Source: Lycium barbarum (taxonomy: Eukaryota; Streptophyta; Magnoliopsida; Solanales; Solanaceae). Taken from it: a stretch of 64,000 nucleotides of DNA. Position 1 is the first letter of the stretch. Every line of letters starts with the position of its first letter. The stretch covers positions 9,514,725 through 9,578,724 of the forward strand of contig NC_083344.1 in assembly GCF_019175385.1 (NCBI RefSeq), in the 5' to 3' direction. The notes below the pieces were generated by a model. That model did no database searches. It was not told where the DNA came from and worked only from the letters and a program-made list of their open reading frames with translations. Below are positions 45,418-57,399 of the stretch, one piece after another. The position numbers and the translations under genes are program-made.

Positions 45418-47629
45418 TGTAACATGTCTTATCTTACAATAACGGTTAGACTTGTATCGTTAGAGTTCTAGCGGAAAATTTGAAAGTTTTTGTGTGTTGT
45501 GAAAGTGGTTGGCAACCCTACTTCAGGTACCCATAACCCCTTGATTCATTGAGAATTTGGAAAAGGTTCCTAATGAAAAAAGGTTCCTAATGAAAGTTGT
45601 AGTACGTAGAAATACCTTTCCATCCATATAAGGATCAGTCCAATGAGTTTGGAGCAAGGATATATGATCGTTCTAAAATCACTAGTAGAGAGGTGCTCAA
45701 GATTCGATAGAATCGGCTAAGTTTACGGTAGGGCTCACTTCCAGCTCGATTTCGTAAATATCTATTAAGAATTTGAGAAAACTTCCTTTTTGGAATTTGT
45801 AGATATTTTAAATATCTTTCCAAAGGTATATTATGGAGGTCAAACGGACATACATATAAAGAGTTATGACCATTTTACCGAAGGGTAGCAGAGTTGAATC
45901 TTCACTGGAAATTTCACCCAATGTACGCCCAAGGAGTGTTGGACGTACTTCCAAGTATGAGCCGTAAATCCTAGGACGTACATTTCCCATTTTTGGCAGA
46001 AAACTCGTTTTAAATGGGTATGGTCTTATTTCGTTCCCATTTTTCATTCTCCCAAACCCTAAGGACAAAATTCTTCTCTCCCAAACTCAAGATACTCTAA
46101 GGTAAGCCATTCCAAGTTAATTATAACATATACCCATGATTACTAATCAAGAATTCATCATTCCTAACCTAGGGTTTTCAAGAAAACCCATATAAAGATC
46201 AAGATTCTATCTTTTGGAGTTCTTCTTCAAAGTCCAAGTCTTTAATTCAAGTTTTGGAGCGACTAAGGTATGTAGGGTTTCTGTCTACGTGTGGAAACAT
46301 CATTGTTCTTCCCCACGCTTCTTCTTCCATAAAGTATGAAGCTTTATGAAAACTAGAATTTTTAACCATGATCACGATAACCCTAGGCCCATGTCCCATG
46401 ATTTATAATATGTATGAAATTGTTAGTAATTCTTCATTAAAGTTCTTGATAATTCCTTATGGTTATTGAGAATCTGTCCTAATCTATGAAAAACCCATGC
46501 TTTGAATCCTATGGGTTCTTACATGCAAATTATGACTATTATGATATTTTCAAGAAATATACTACATGTTTTAAAAGTTTTCATGCAATTATATTATATA
46601 ATTACTCTCATGCCATGATACAAGATACATGCATGCTAAATACAAGTCATGCTTTCACGAAATCATGCTTACAAGTTACGCCACGAAAATCAAGGGCTTC
46701 TTAGCCAACTATATCATGTTCATGTTCTTGGGAGTTGTATAGATTACCAAGAAGGCTCAGACAACCTGAAACTACATTTGCCACCGTAGGATAAGGATCG
46801 CTCCGCCCAGTTAGGAAGAGTCCTTTATGTTTTCCCCATTGAGGGATTTAGATCCATTCATGTCATGTTCATGTCTTGTACCCCGACAAGGTACAAGATG
46901 GATTAGCTGATTAGGCAGAGATCAAACGCCACGTGCGAACGGGGTGGCTACATGTCGGTTACACTAATTCTCTGCCACAGATATTTTTACTCACGTTATA
47001 TATATATATATATATATATACATACATGCTCATGTTCATGTCCAGGCTTTCAGTTTCACTTTTTATCATGTTATTCCATATCCCATGTTATTTCATTCAG
47101 TTCCTTTACATACCAGTACATTCAATGTGCTGACGTCCTCTTTTTATTGCTCGGGGGCCTGCATTTCACAATGCAGGTTCAAATTTACAAGAAGACGCAT
47201 CTACTTAGTACGATGCACTCGTATCTGCTTATCGGTGAGCCCCATTTCCTTCGGAGTTTAGTCAGTCATTTATCTTCTACTTAGTTATGAATTGAAGGTA
47301 TGCTGGGGGCCTTGTTCCAACAAGTATGTCTTCCAGTTCAGACTCATGATAGGGGTTTCATAGATAATTGGTCAGTCATGTTATGTGACACATTCAGAGT
47401 CGGATAGCCATTTGAGCTCAATATGGTATTTTTAGCATCCATGTTTTCACGAGTATTTTTATTAAATATTTATGACTTATTATGATTTATAAAGGCGCAT
47501 CACGTTTTCGCGTTATAATTCCGCATGTGTTCTGTCATAATGATTCAGCAAGTCTTGTGGTTTGCTCGATCATATGCAGTAAGACACCGAAGGCCGTGTT
47601 TCGCCCAGGCCATGATTCGGGGCATGACA
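45418..47629 (+). repeat. 5' LTR of the LARD-type element
   Basis: It starts TGTAACATGTCTTATC and ends GGGGCATGACA. It contains a TA microsatellite (about 46997-47020). It holds the uninterrupted counterpart (about 46538-46555) of the LINE insertion site in the other LTR. Confidence 0.9.
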
Positions 47630-50600
47630 AAGCTTGGTATTAGATCTAGGTTCAAGTGTCTTAGGGGGTCTATGAAACCGTGTCCAGTAGGGTCACTTTT
47701 ATATGTGTGTGCGCGCCACACATTTAAACAGTTGGCCACCAAGACATCTAGAATTGTGTCATTTCTTTCAACTCTAGATCGTATAATAGAACTGTGTTCT
47801 CAGAAATCACTTGAACTCATGTGTTGTTTCCCATTCTACCGAATACGCCTCGTCTCAATGGACGAGGAAAATGTAAAGCTAATCATTATTGATGTTTTCC
47901 TTTCAGATGGAGTCAGCAGGAATAATTCTAACTCGTGCCATGAAGTTTAGAGCAGTAAGTAACAATTCTCTTTCCATCGAATTTTGAACGTATCGAATGC
48001 GTAAGCAGTGAGAAGGAAAATTCGAGACCCAAGACTTACCAATTGGTGCATGGTGTGTTTTTCAGGTAATAGTACCCTTTTAAAAACAAGTTTCGATATA
48101 GTAGTACACGTAGGTTATATACCTTATAGAATAAGTTTATTTGGATTCTTTGACCATGGAGCTATAGTATAAGGATGATAGTTCAAATTTAAGACCCTAC
48201 AAGGTAACATATTACAAAGTTAACCGCAAGTAGACGATATTGAATTTCTGGGGATAGTTTAAATTATTTAAGCTTATTCAGATCAGACATAGGGAGTATG
48301 ACATTAGTAAGTTTCTACAAGGAGTAGGTACTACTACAAGATGATAAGATGTGACAGTTCCTTCTAAGGTTAGGTGATTAAGTGTTTACCCCCAAATGTG
48401 TCTAGTGTGATATGATTTTAAAGTGTATAGAAAGTTCGGGGTTAAGTATTCCAATATATCATTTAAGACTAACGAAAGTTCCCCAAGTGTGATCCATGTC
48501 TATAGGACAGAAGAGATAGTATACGACTACAGAATAGGGTCAGATGATGAGGGAAGTTAGAAATAATCTACGTTTCACTTTATTGTTCAGGACAAAATCA
48601 GAGAATATGGTGCTAATAGGTGTTTAATGGAGAATATTAAGTAAGTTTAGGGTAGGGTATTTAAATATTTTTCCTTCGAGGATGTAGACCAACTTTAGTA
48701 TGATTGTTTACGTAGCTAAAAGAAGGTAGCTTTCGATTGAAAGAAATGATCAGATAATGTCGAGTCTCTCGAAACCGTTCTAACTTGTTTACGTGGCTTA
48801 GGCCGAATTAGAGGGCATGGTGTTAGTAAGTTGCCACAAGAATATTATTTTGATGGGTAATAGAGGAGGTAGGTAAGAGATAAAAAGACAAGTTTATGGG
48901 ATAATCTTAGAGATAGAATAAAATTTAGAGAAAATCAGCGGAATGATTTGATGACCACTTATCACTAACTTAAGAGATCTGCAGGCTTTAAACGTCATCT
49001 TTTGAACTAAGAGGAGATGTCAAGATAAGGTACCAAGGTATATCATGTGTTCCTTATATCTATAAGTGTTGAGAAAGAAAAGTTTGGAGTAACGTTACGT
49101 TTCCAATTCTGAAATAATTCTTGTACCATGTGGTATTTATGCTTAGGCGTACTCTACATATGCCTACGTACTATTTCATACCCAAGTTATCATTTTACAC
49201 TCCATGCTTATGATTCAAGAACCAAGACTCCATAATGATAGTAATCCATGCAAAAAAAATGCTCTTTCATGTTTTGCACATCGGGTTGTGCTCATGCCTA
49301 AGAGCTAAAACCGTATCCATGTCTCACATATCTATTATGCTTTTATACTCATGTCCATGTTCTAGCATCTAAGTGCTTGTCGAATCTGATGATGATCTTG
49401 ACCCCTATGATTATGTTATCCATGTTACCACGTACTCGTGCCGCAATCCATTTCTTTATGCGTCCTACTTATAGCGGTATCATAACAATGATGTTGTTAG
49501 ATAATACTGAAGGTGAATCAAGATGGATGTCCTACCCATGATTCTATGTAATTCGTGCTTATGTTTCTTAGGCTAATGTTTTAAACCATCTCGTAGCTTG
49601 GCACAAAAGATGCCCTTATCTTTTCCGAAGTACCTATGACATATTTATGTTCAAAGTGACTTTCTACTCATGTCGTAGGTGTTTGATGAGTGAAGTATTC
49701 ATGCTTATGATCCCTTCCTTCATGATTCTCATTTTAACGAGGGTGTCGACCCACATTGATAAGAGCAAACTATGTTGAACCATGTCCCATCATTTTAGTA
49801 TATCTAAGTTCTAAAGGTAATACTTTATCCATGCCTTACGTTTCTGAGTACCCAAGATTGAACCTACAATTGTACTCCACGAAAGTCACACACTTATGCC
49901 TTATTATTAGCTCAATACTCATGAAATCAGGTCCAGACGCCACGATATGCATCTATGATGTACTCATGTAAATGTTAGGTTGCTCATGGTCCCATGCCCC
50001 ATGTCATGCTATTCACGTTTCATGCTATATGAATCACGTTCCCATGTATGCATGTTCCACGTTAAGTCCTCCATGTCCAATGCACCATGTCATGTCTGTG
50101 CTCTAAAGCAAAGTATATCATGTGATTAGTACCTATAATTCCTTTTCTCTCAATCCTCTATAATTCACTCACAAGGATGATCAAGATGAGCCATGGTATT
50201 CGTAATTATGATTAATAGCTAACAAGATAATCCGAAGTAAGGTGCGTTCCTATATTCAAATAGTTATCTTTTCATGTACCCTGTGGTAATTATTTCAGAA
50301 GTATTCTACTCATATTCGACGTATTCTTGTCATGCCTATACTAGAGCATTGTGTTAGGATCATATTCATGTTGTTTGAATCATGTCCGTCTCATTCACAT
50401 CGAGTTGCACTTGTATTCAAAGCCCAAGACGTACTCCTAAGTCCTACCTTTATCTTATATGTATAACATGGTGATATGTGAACATCTATGATCGAATCTC
50501 TAAGTGTTCAGACCCCATCTCTGCTCAGCATACAAATCTCCTATTTCAAAATTCGTGTTTACAACACTCAGATTTCATGTTATGAAACCCATATTTTCTT

Positions 50601-51302
50601 GCATTCAGATCTCATGACAGTTCGACACTCATGTATTCATGTCAGTCAGTATCTATATATTTATGTCAATACAGTAATCATGTTCCATATCATACTCCTC
50701 ACGTTCCGGTAATCATGCCAAGTTCATGCTCATGTTCCAGTACTAATGTCTTTCGTGCTTACAAATTCCTCTCCAAATTCCATGTATATTATTCACGTAT
50801 TCATTAAGTTCAATATCCATGTGTCCATATCAGACAAGCATTGATGATGGTTAGTATTCACGTATTCATGCCAATTAGGTGTTCATGTTAGTCAAGATCC
50901 TGTTTCAGTTACCCTGCTATATCATGCATGTCATATGTATTATGATGCCTTGTGAGGCTTGTGTTGCATGTTGGTTAGCTGACAGGTGTTGGAGAAATGT
51001 TGGGATATTCCTAATTACAAAAGAAACTCTGCCAAAATTTCTATAGAGTTCTAGAGTTAGTCCCCGTTCTAGCCATGATCACTATTCGAGAACAAATGAT
51101 CCATGTCTCATAATTCATGTTCATGTATTCGGTACTTGTGTCTCATGTCCCAGAGTTCATGTTTCCACAAAACCATGTCATGGTATTCCAGCCCCCATAT
51201 TTCATGTCATGTCCCCTTATGTTTAAGTATTCAAGCCAAGTCTAACCACATTCTTAGCCACGGCCCATCATTCGAGGACGAATGATCCCAAGGGGGAGAT
51301 AT
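47630..51302 (+). other. Noncoding, CATG-rich interior of the LARD-type element
   Basis: No gag or pol domain is found in any frame over 3.67 kb. From about 49180 to 51280 the words CATG, TCATGTT and CCATGT recur at very high density without a fixed period, and stop codons are frequent. The sequence just before the 3' LTR is Gypsy-like. It may carry packaging or dimerisation signals, but nothing in it can be assigned. Confidence 0.7.
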
Positions 51303-52420
51303 TGTAACATCCCGTATCTTACAACAAAGGTTAGACTTGTATTGTTAGAGTTCTAGCGGAAAATTTGAAAGTTTGTGCGTGTTGTGAAAGTGGTTAACAA
51401 GCCTACTTCGGGAACCCATAACCCCTTGATTCGTTGAGAATTTTGAAAAGGTTCCTTAATGAATGTTGTAGTATATAGAAATACCTTTCCATGCATATAA
51501 GGATCAGTCCAATTGGAGTTCGGATCAAGGAGATATGATTGTTGTAAATTCGCTAGTAGAGAGGTGCTCAAGATTCGATAGAATCAGCTAAGTTTATGGT
51601 AGGTCTGACTTCCAGCTCGATTTCGTAAATATACATTAGGAATTTGAGAAAACTTCCTCCTTGGAATTTGTAGATATTTGAAATACCTTTCCAACAGTAT
51701 ATTATGGAGGTCAAATAGACATCCGTACAAAGAGTTATGACCATTTTACTGAAGGCTGGCAGAGCTGAATCTTCACTGGAAATTTCACCCAATGTACACC
51801 CAAGGAGTGTTGGACGTACTTCCAAGTATGATTCGCAAATCCTAGGACGTACATTTCCCCCTTTTGGCAGAAAACTCGTTTAAAATGGGTATGGTCTTAT
51901 TTTGTTCCCATCTTTCATTCTCCCAAACCCTAAGGACAAAATTCTTCTCTCCCAAACTCAAGATACTCTAAGGTAAGCCATTCCAAGTTAATTCTAACAT
52001 GTACCCATGATTACTAATCAAGAATTCATGATTCCTAACCTAGGGTTTTGAAGAAAACCCATATAAAGATCAAAATTCTATCTTTTGGAGTTCTTCTTCA
52101 AAGTTCAAGTCTTTAATTCAAGTTTTGGAGCGACTAAGGTATGTAGGGTTTCTGTATACGTGTGGGAACATCATTGTTCTTCCCCACGCTTCTTCTTTCA
52201 TAAAGTATAAAGCTTTACGAAAACTAGAATTTTTAACCATGATCATGATAACCCTAGGCCCATGTCCCATGATTTATAATATGTATGAAATTGTTAGTAA
52301 TTCTTCATTGAAGTTCTTGATAATTCCTTATGGGATCTATCCTAATCTATGAAAAACCTATGCTTTGCATCCTATGGGTTCTTACATGCAAATTATGACT
52401 ATTGTGATATTTTCAAGAAA

Positions 52421-54251
52421 AGAAAGGGATGGAGACATTGTGTTGGGAGATTTGGAGTACTTTGAGAGGCGTCGCGACTTTGGGTATTGTAGGAGTATAA
52501 AGGTAGAGGAGGTTAAGGGTGCTGTTCACAGGATATGCAGGGGAAGAGCTACTGATCCTGAGGAGATCCCTGGGGAGTTTTGGAAGAGTGCGGGCAAGGC
52601 AGGTTTGGAGTGGTTGACTGGATTGTTTAATGTTATTTTTAGGACGGCGAAGATGCCTGAGGAATGGAAGTTGAGTATGATGTTTCCTTTGTATAAGAAC
52701 AAGGGTGATATTCAAAGTTGCAACAACTATAGAGGGATCAAGCTGCTAAGCCAGACTATAAAAGTGTGGGAAAGGGTGTCCATTTCAGAGAACCAGTTCG
52801 GATTCATGTCGGGGCGCTCGACTACAGAAGCCATCCATCTTGTGAGGAGGCTGGTGGAGAAATATAGGGAGAGGAAGAAGGACCTGTACATGGTTTTCAT
52901 CGACCTAGAAAAGGCTTACGATAAAGTGCTAAGAGAGGTTTTATAGAGACGCTTGGAGGCCAGTGGTTTATCTGTAGTGTACATTAGGCGATCAAGAACA
53001 TGTATGAGGGAGCCAAGACTAGGGTAAGGACAGTGGGAGGAGACTCGGAGCACCTCCCAGTGGAGATGGGGTTGCACCAGGGATCAGCTCTTAGCCCATT
53101 TTTATTTACTTTAGTGATGGATTGTCTAACGCGGCGAATTCAAGGTGAGGTACCATGGTGTATGTTATTTGTGGATGACATAGTCCTGATCGACGAGACA
53201 CACAGCGGAGTGAACGCTAAGCTAGAGGTTTAGAGAAAAACTCTAAGTCTAAAGGGTTAAGTTGACTAGGACCAAGATAGAGTACATGGAGTGCAAGTTC
53301 AGTGACGTGACACATGAGCCTGGCGTGGAAGTGAGGCTTGGTACCCAGGCCATCCCAAAGAAAAGAAGTTTTAAATATCTTGGGTCTATTATATAAGAAA
53401 ATGGGGATTTTGATGATGATGTCTCACATCGTATTGGCGCAGGATGGATGAAATGGAGGCTTGCTTCAGGAGTGCTGCGTGATAAGAAGGTTCCACCAAA
53501 ACTTAAAGGCAGGTTCTACAAAGTGGTTGTGAGACCGACCTTGTTGTACGGGGCAGAGTGTTAGGCAATCAAGAGCTCTCACATCCAAAAGATGAAAGTT
53601 GCGGAAATGAGAATGTTGCGATGGATTTGTGGGCACACCAAGCAAAATAGAATTAGGAATGAAGATATCCGGGATAAGGTTGGAGTAGTATCAGTGGAGG
53701 ACAAGATGAGGGAAGCGAGGCTGAGATAGTTTGAACATGTGAGGAGGAGAGGCACGGATGCCCTAGTGCGGAGGTGTGAGAGGTTAGCTATGGATGGTTT
53801 CAAAAGAGGTAGGGGTAGGCCGAAAAAGTATTGGGAAGAGGTGCTGAGACTGGACATGGCGCAGGTTCAGCTTACAAAGGACATGACCTTAGATAGAAAG
53901 TTTTGGAGGACTTAGATTAGGGTAGAAGTCTAGTAGGTAGTCACTGTTTCGATCTATAGTCTATTGTCCTTTGTTTCTTGCTACTATATGCTGTTTCTTG
54001 GACTTCGATTATCTTATTTGTCTGTGGTAGCTACTGCTCTATTTTGATTTATTCTTTTTCTTTAGTTTCATTTGCATTTTGCTTTGAAGTGCTTGTGCTT
54101 ATCTAACCTTTCTCGTTGTGTTTTTTCTTGAGCTGAGGGTCTTTTGCAAACAACCTCCCTATCTTCCGAGATAGGGGTAAGGTCTGCGTATACTTTACCC
54201 TCTCCAGACCCCACATTATGGGATTTCGCTGGGTATGTTATTATTGTTGTA
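52421..54251 (+). mobile_element. 5'-truncated RTE-like LINE inside the 3' LTR
   Basis: It is flanked by a 16-bp target-site duplication TGATATTTTCAAGAAA (52405-52420 and 54252-54267). The sister LTR holds the single uninterrupted copy. The reverse-transcriptase remnant spans 52421-53930. The 3' end has CTATCTTCCGAGATAGGGGT, CCAGACCCCACATTATGG and GGTATGTTATTATTGTTG. These are features of target-primed integration of an RTE-clade element; the clade is inferred from protein style and the TTG-type tail. Confidence 0.93.
52490..53920 (+). pseudogene. RTE-like LINE reverse transcriptase, partial and broken
   Basis: Frames in order: KVEEVKGAVHRICRGRATDP, IPGEFWKSAGKAGLEWLTGL, PLYKNKGDIQSCNNYRGIKL, NQFGFMSGRSTTEAIHLVRR and MVFIDLEKAYDKV. 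A stop follows at about 52944. Then come LPVEMGLHQGSALSPFLFTL (about 53058) and MLFVDDIVLIDET (about 53160-53200), where the usual FADD box reads FVDD. Downstream pieces include KYLGS-like and RMLRWICGHT (about 53610). The endonuclease domain is missing through 5' truncation. Several stops and frame changes make it inactive. Confidence 0.9.
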
Positions 54252-54602
54252 TGATATTTTCAAGAAATATACTACATGTTTTATAAATTTTCATGCAATT
54301 ATATTATATAATTACTGTCTTGCTTTTTGGGAGTTGCACAAATTACCGAGAAGGCTCAGAAAGCCTGAAACTACGTTTGCCACCGTAGGATAAGGATTAC
54401 TCCGCCCAGTTAGGACAATTTCTTCATGTTTTTCCCATTGAGGGATTTGGATCCATTCATGTCATGTTCATGTCTTGTACCCCGGCAAGGTACAAGATGG
54501 CTTAGCAGATCGGGGAGAGATTAGCCGCCATGTGCGAACGTGGTGGTTACATGTCGGTTATACTAATGCTCTCCCACAGATATTTTTACTCACGTTATAC
54601 AT

Positions 54603-54613
54603 ACACACACACA

Positions 54614-54694
<81 letters not shown>
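54603..54694. repeat. Compound microsatellite (AC)n(AT)n
   Basis: About 58 bp of AC (with one AG) is followed by about 34 bp of AT. The homologous site in the sister LTR has only a short AT run. Confidence 0.95.
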
Positions 54695-54697
<3 letters not shown>

Positions 54698-55306
54698 TGC
54701 TCATGTTCATGTCCAGGCTTTCAGTTTCACTTCTTATCATGCTATTCCGTGTCTTATGTTGTTTCATTTAGTTTCTTTGCATACCTGTACATTCAATGTG
54801 CTGACATCCCCTTTTTAGTGCTCGGGGGCCTCCATTTCATGATGCAAATTCAAATTTACAGAACGACGAGCCTGCTTTGTACGATTCACTCGTATCTGCT
54901 TATCGGTGAGCCCCATCTCCTTCGGGGTTTAGTCAGTCATTTATCTTCTACTTAGTTATGCATTAAAGGTGTGCTGGGGGCCTTGTCCCAGGAAGTATGT
55001 CTTCCAGTTCAGACTCATGATAGGGGTCTCATAGATTAGCTAGTCAGTCATGTTATGTCAGACATTCAGAGTCGGATAGCTATTTTGGCTCAGTATGGTA
55101 TTTTCAGCATCCATGTTTTCACAAGTATTTTTATTAAATATTTATGAATTATTATGATTTACAAAGGCTCATCATATTTTCACGTTATAATACCGCACAT
55201 GTTATGTCATAATGATTCAACAAGCCACGTGGTTCGCTTGGTCACATGCAGTAAGGCACTGAGTGCCGTTTTTCGCCCAGGCCATGGTTCGGGGAATGCC
55301 ACCCTG

Positions 55307-56388
55307 TGTCACGACCTAATTTCACAATGTCGCGCGAGCACCTACTATCCCACCTCGGTATGCGAACCCTTAATTTGACGTTCACAAACTCCGTGTATAT
55401 ATAGCGGAAGCAAAATAAAGCAATGAAGATTGTTATTTGAATATACAATAAATGCGGGAGTAATCATAAACCACCCCAGTATCTAGTCTGGTCATACAAG
55501 AGCACTAACTAAATACTACAAGTTTGAAGATGAAAAAGTCTCATAATACAATTGTCTCGAAATAAGAGTAAGACAAGTAAGTAAGGAAGAGAACATCCGG
55601 GTTGCGGCCGTCGTCGTGCTCACGCTAGAATGACTCTACAGCATCCTCGCCGATCAATCACGAGGAAAAAGAGTGAACCTGTCTAATACTCTGCATCCAT
55701 AAAAGAATACAGTAAGCTTAGGTCAGTACAAAACAATGGTACTGGTAGGTATCATAGGCCGACTAAGTCTAGTTGACATGTATAAAGACAATAGGGTGAA
55801 AGAAAACAAGTAAACAACAGAATACAAGTCATGCTTTTCCATGTAATCACCGTTCATATCCAACCTTCTATTATAGCAACTAATCTCAATTGTTCCAACC
55901 TTTCCCATATATCAAACAAGTCTACTAGTACGATCCAACCAACGTAGTCTAATTCACCAACAACCAAGAAGTATAACCAACACCATAAAGACGTCATAAT
56001 CAACCAGGAAGCATAATCAAAGCAATGCAATATGAGGTATGTATGCAATGTGATGCAATGCAATGCCTGTACCGTTGTACTCCGATGGCGGAATAAATCC
56101 ACGCCTCGACAGCACAACCCATGGGGGACCCACAAAGTCCAAGCACCGTCTCTCCCCACACAGCTTAGATGACCAAATATCCGGAAGTCTTATAATATCA
56201 GTGTTCCAAATCAGTCACTCCGCACAGAGCCTAGCGATGACTCAATATCAAATATGTCCCCGAAGAATATCGGTCACTCCGCACACAACCCAGAGATGAC
56301 TCAGTATCCAATGCAATAATGTATGAATATGATGCAACTACAATATCAATGAATCATATCAACCAATCGTGCCATGAAGGGGCACACA
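55307..56388. mobile_element. LTR fragment of a TGTCACGACC family
   Basis: It starts TGTCACGACCTAATTTC exactly after the CCCTG duplication. It shares GTACTGGTAGGTATCATAGG (about 55740) with the LTR-like element at 32688-35090. It is cut on the right by the start of another LTR at 56389. No coding content. Confidence 0.6.
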
Positions 56389-57282
56389 TGTCACGACCAA
56401 ATCGGAGGGCCGCAACGGGCGCCCGGTGCTATCCCACCCGGGCACCTCTTATCATACTTTCACATTTACATCTAGGTGAGACACATAGCTAAATGATACT
56501 TTCTATCCATCAATCATGCTAATCCCATTGGACAACAATACATTTATATTATCATTAGCAACCATGCCCATATTAATGTACATAAGCCGACGAGGCTAAC
56601 AAAATGATATCCAAAATATAGGTCGACTAGGCCAGACACATCTAACCATATACACATATCTACGAGCCTCTAAGGAGAGTATGTCATATCATATAGGTGG
56701 GACAGGACCCCATTATGCCCATAAATATATATATAAAAGAATAAGTACCAAAAGCTTTAGCTCCGAGGGAAATGGAGCTCTGCTATGTAGTCTCTGATTA
56801 ATAAGGCTATGGATTAAGTCTGTCTCCCTGGCCACCTGCGGGCATGACGCAGCGTCCACAAACAAAAGGACGTCAGTACGAAGAATGTACTGAGTATGTA
56901 AAGCACGATCAATATCATTATGAAAGCATAATAGATAAGATAGAAATAGCATAGGATGAGAGATGGTAGTATCATCGTCATAAGCACTTAATTGCTTCTC
57001 ATAGGGACTTTTCCTTTCTAATGCGTAATTGTGTACATGCATTCGTATCCGTATCCGTATTAATAATCATACTCATTTACATATCATATCCATAGTCATA
57101 TTCATATTCATAGACATATCATTTACATAGCATACCTGACCACGAAGGTTCGGTGTTTCGCATACCCGACCATGGCTAGGTTCGGTGATCATATATACCC
57201 GGCCCTATCAAGGCTCAGGGTTACACATACTTGGCCCTACCAAGGCTTAGGGTTATCCATACCCAACTGCAGTGGTGCACGC

Positions 57283-57315
<33 letters not shown>

Positions 57316-57348
57316 TTGTATTCTACCCGGCCACCCTAGGACAGAACT

Positions 57349-57360
57349 GCTCTGATACCA
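57349..57360 (-). other. Primer-binding site, tRNA-iMet type
   Basis: The reverse complement is TGGTATCAGAGC, identical to the Copia primer site in this window. It adjoins the LTR beginning at 57365. Confidence 0.8.
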
Positions 57361-57394
57361 CTTTTGTCACGACCCAATCGGAGAGCCGCGATGG

Positions 57395-57399
57395 GCGCC
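57395..57399. repeat. Target-site duplication GCGCC, left copy
   Basis: GCGCC lies at 57395-57399 and again at 63711-63715, flanking the element 57400-63710 and splitting the host LTR. Confidence 0.93.

Larger units (their letters stand above)
45418..55301 (+). mobile_element. Non-autonomous LTR retrotransposon (LARD-type, Gypsy/Tekay-like ends)
   Basis: It has a 2212-bp 5' LTR, a primer-site-like TGGTATTAGATC at 47636-47647 (two changes from the tRNA-iMet type), a 3.67-kb interior without pol, a polypurine tract CCAAGGGGGAGATAT before 51303, and a 3' LTR swollen by a LINE. The TSD is CCCTG. The CGAGGACGAATGATCC phrase just before the polypurine tract is typical of plant chromovirus (Tekay/Del) elements; that lineage is inference. 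The only coding-like hint is a short frame near 47908 (MESAGIILTRAMKFRA). Confidence 0.9.
51303..55301 (+). repeat. 3' LTR of the LARD-type element, interrupted by a LINE
   Basis: It starts TGTAACATCCCGTATC and ends GGGGAATGCCA. It is collinear with 45418-47629 except for the LINE (52421-54251 plus its duplication), a deletion of about 110 bp relative to the 5' LTR near 54320, and an expanded AC/AT microsatellite at 54603-54694. Substitutions are common, so the element is much older than the Copia copy. Confidence 0.9.
56389..57399 (-). mobile_element. LTR retrotransposon piece, minus strand, with tRNA-iMet-type primer site
   Basis: A left LTR begins TGTCACGACCAAATCGG at 56389. A second LTR begins TGTCACGACCCAATCGG at 57365 and is cut at 57399 by the next element; it continues from 63711. 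Reversed, 57349-57360 is TGGTATCAGAGC, four bases from the LTR end, so the element runs leftward. Only about 976 bp separate the two LTR starts, so the internal region is largely deleted or was always very short. A TA microsatellite lies at about 57285-57314. Confidence 0.75.

Noticed and set aside
54530..54955. Reading frames through the AC/AT microsatellite in the 3' LTR
   Set aside because: They translate a simple repeat and LTR sequence; no protein domain.
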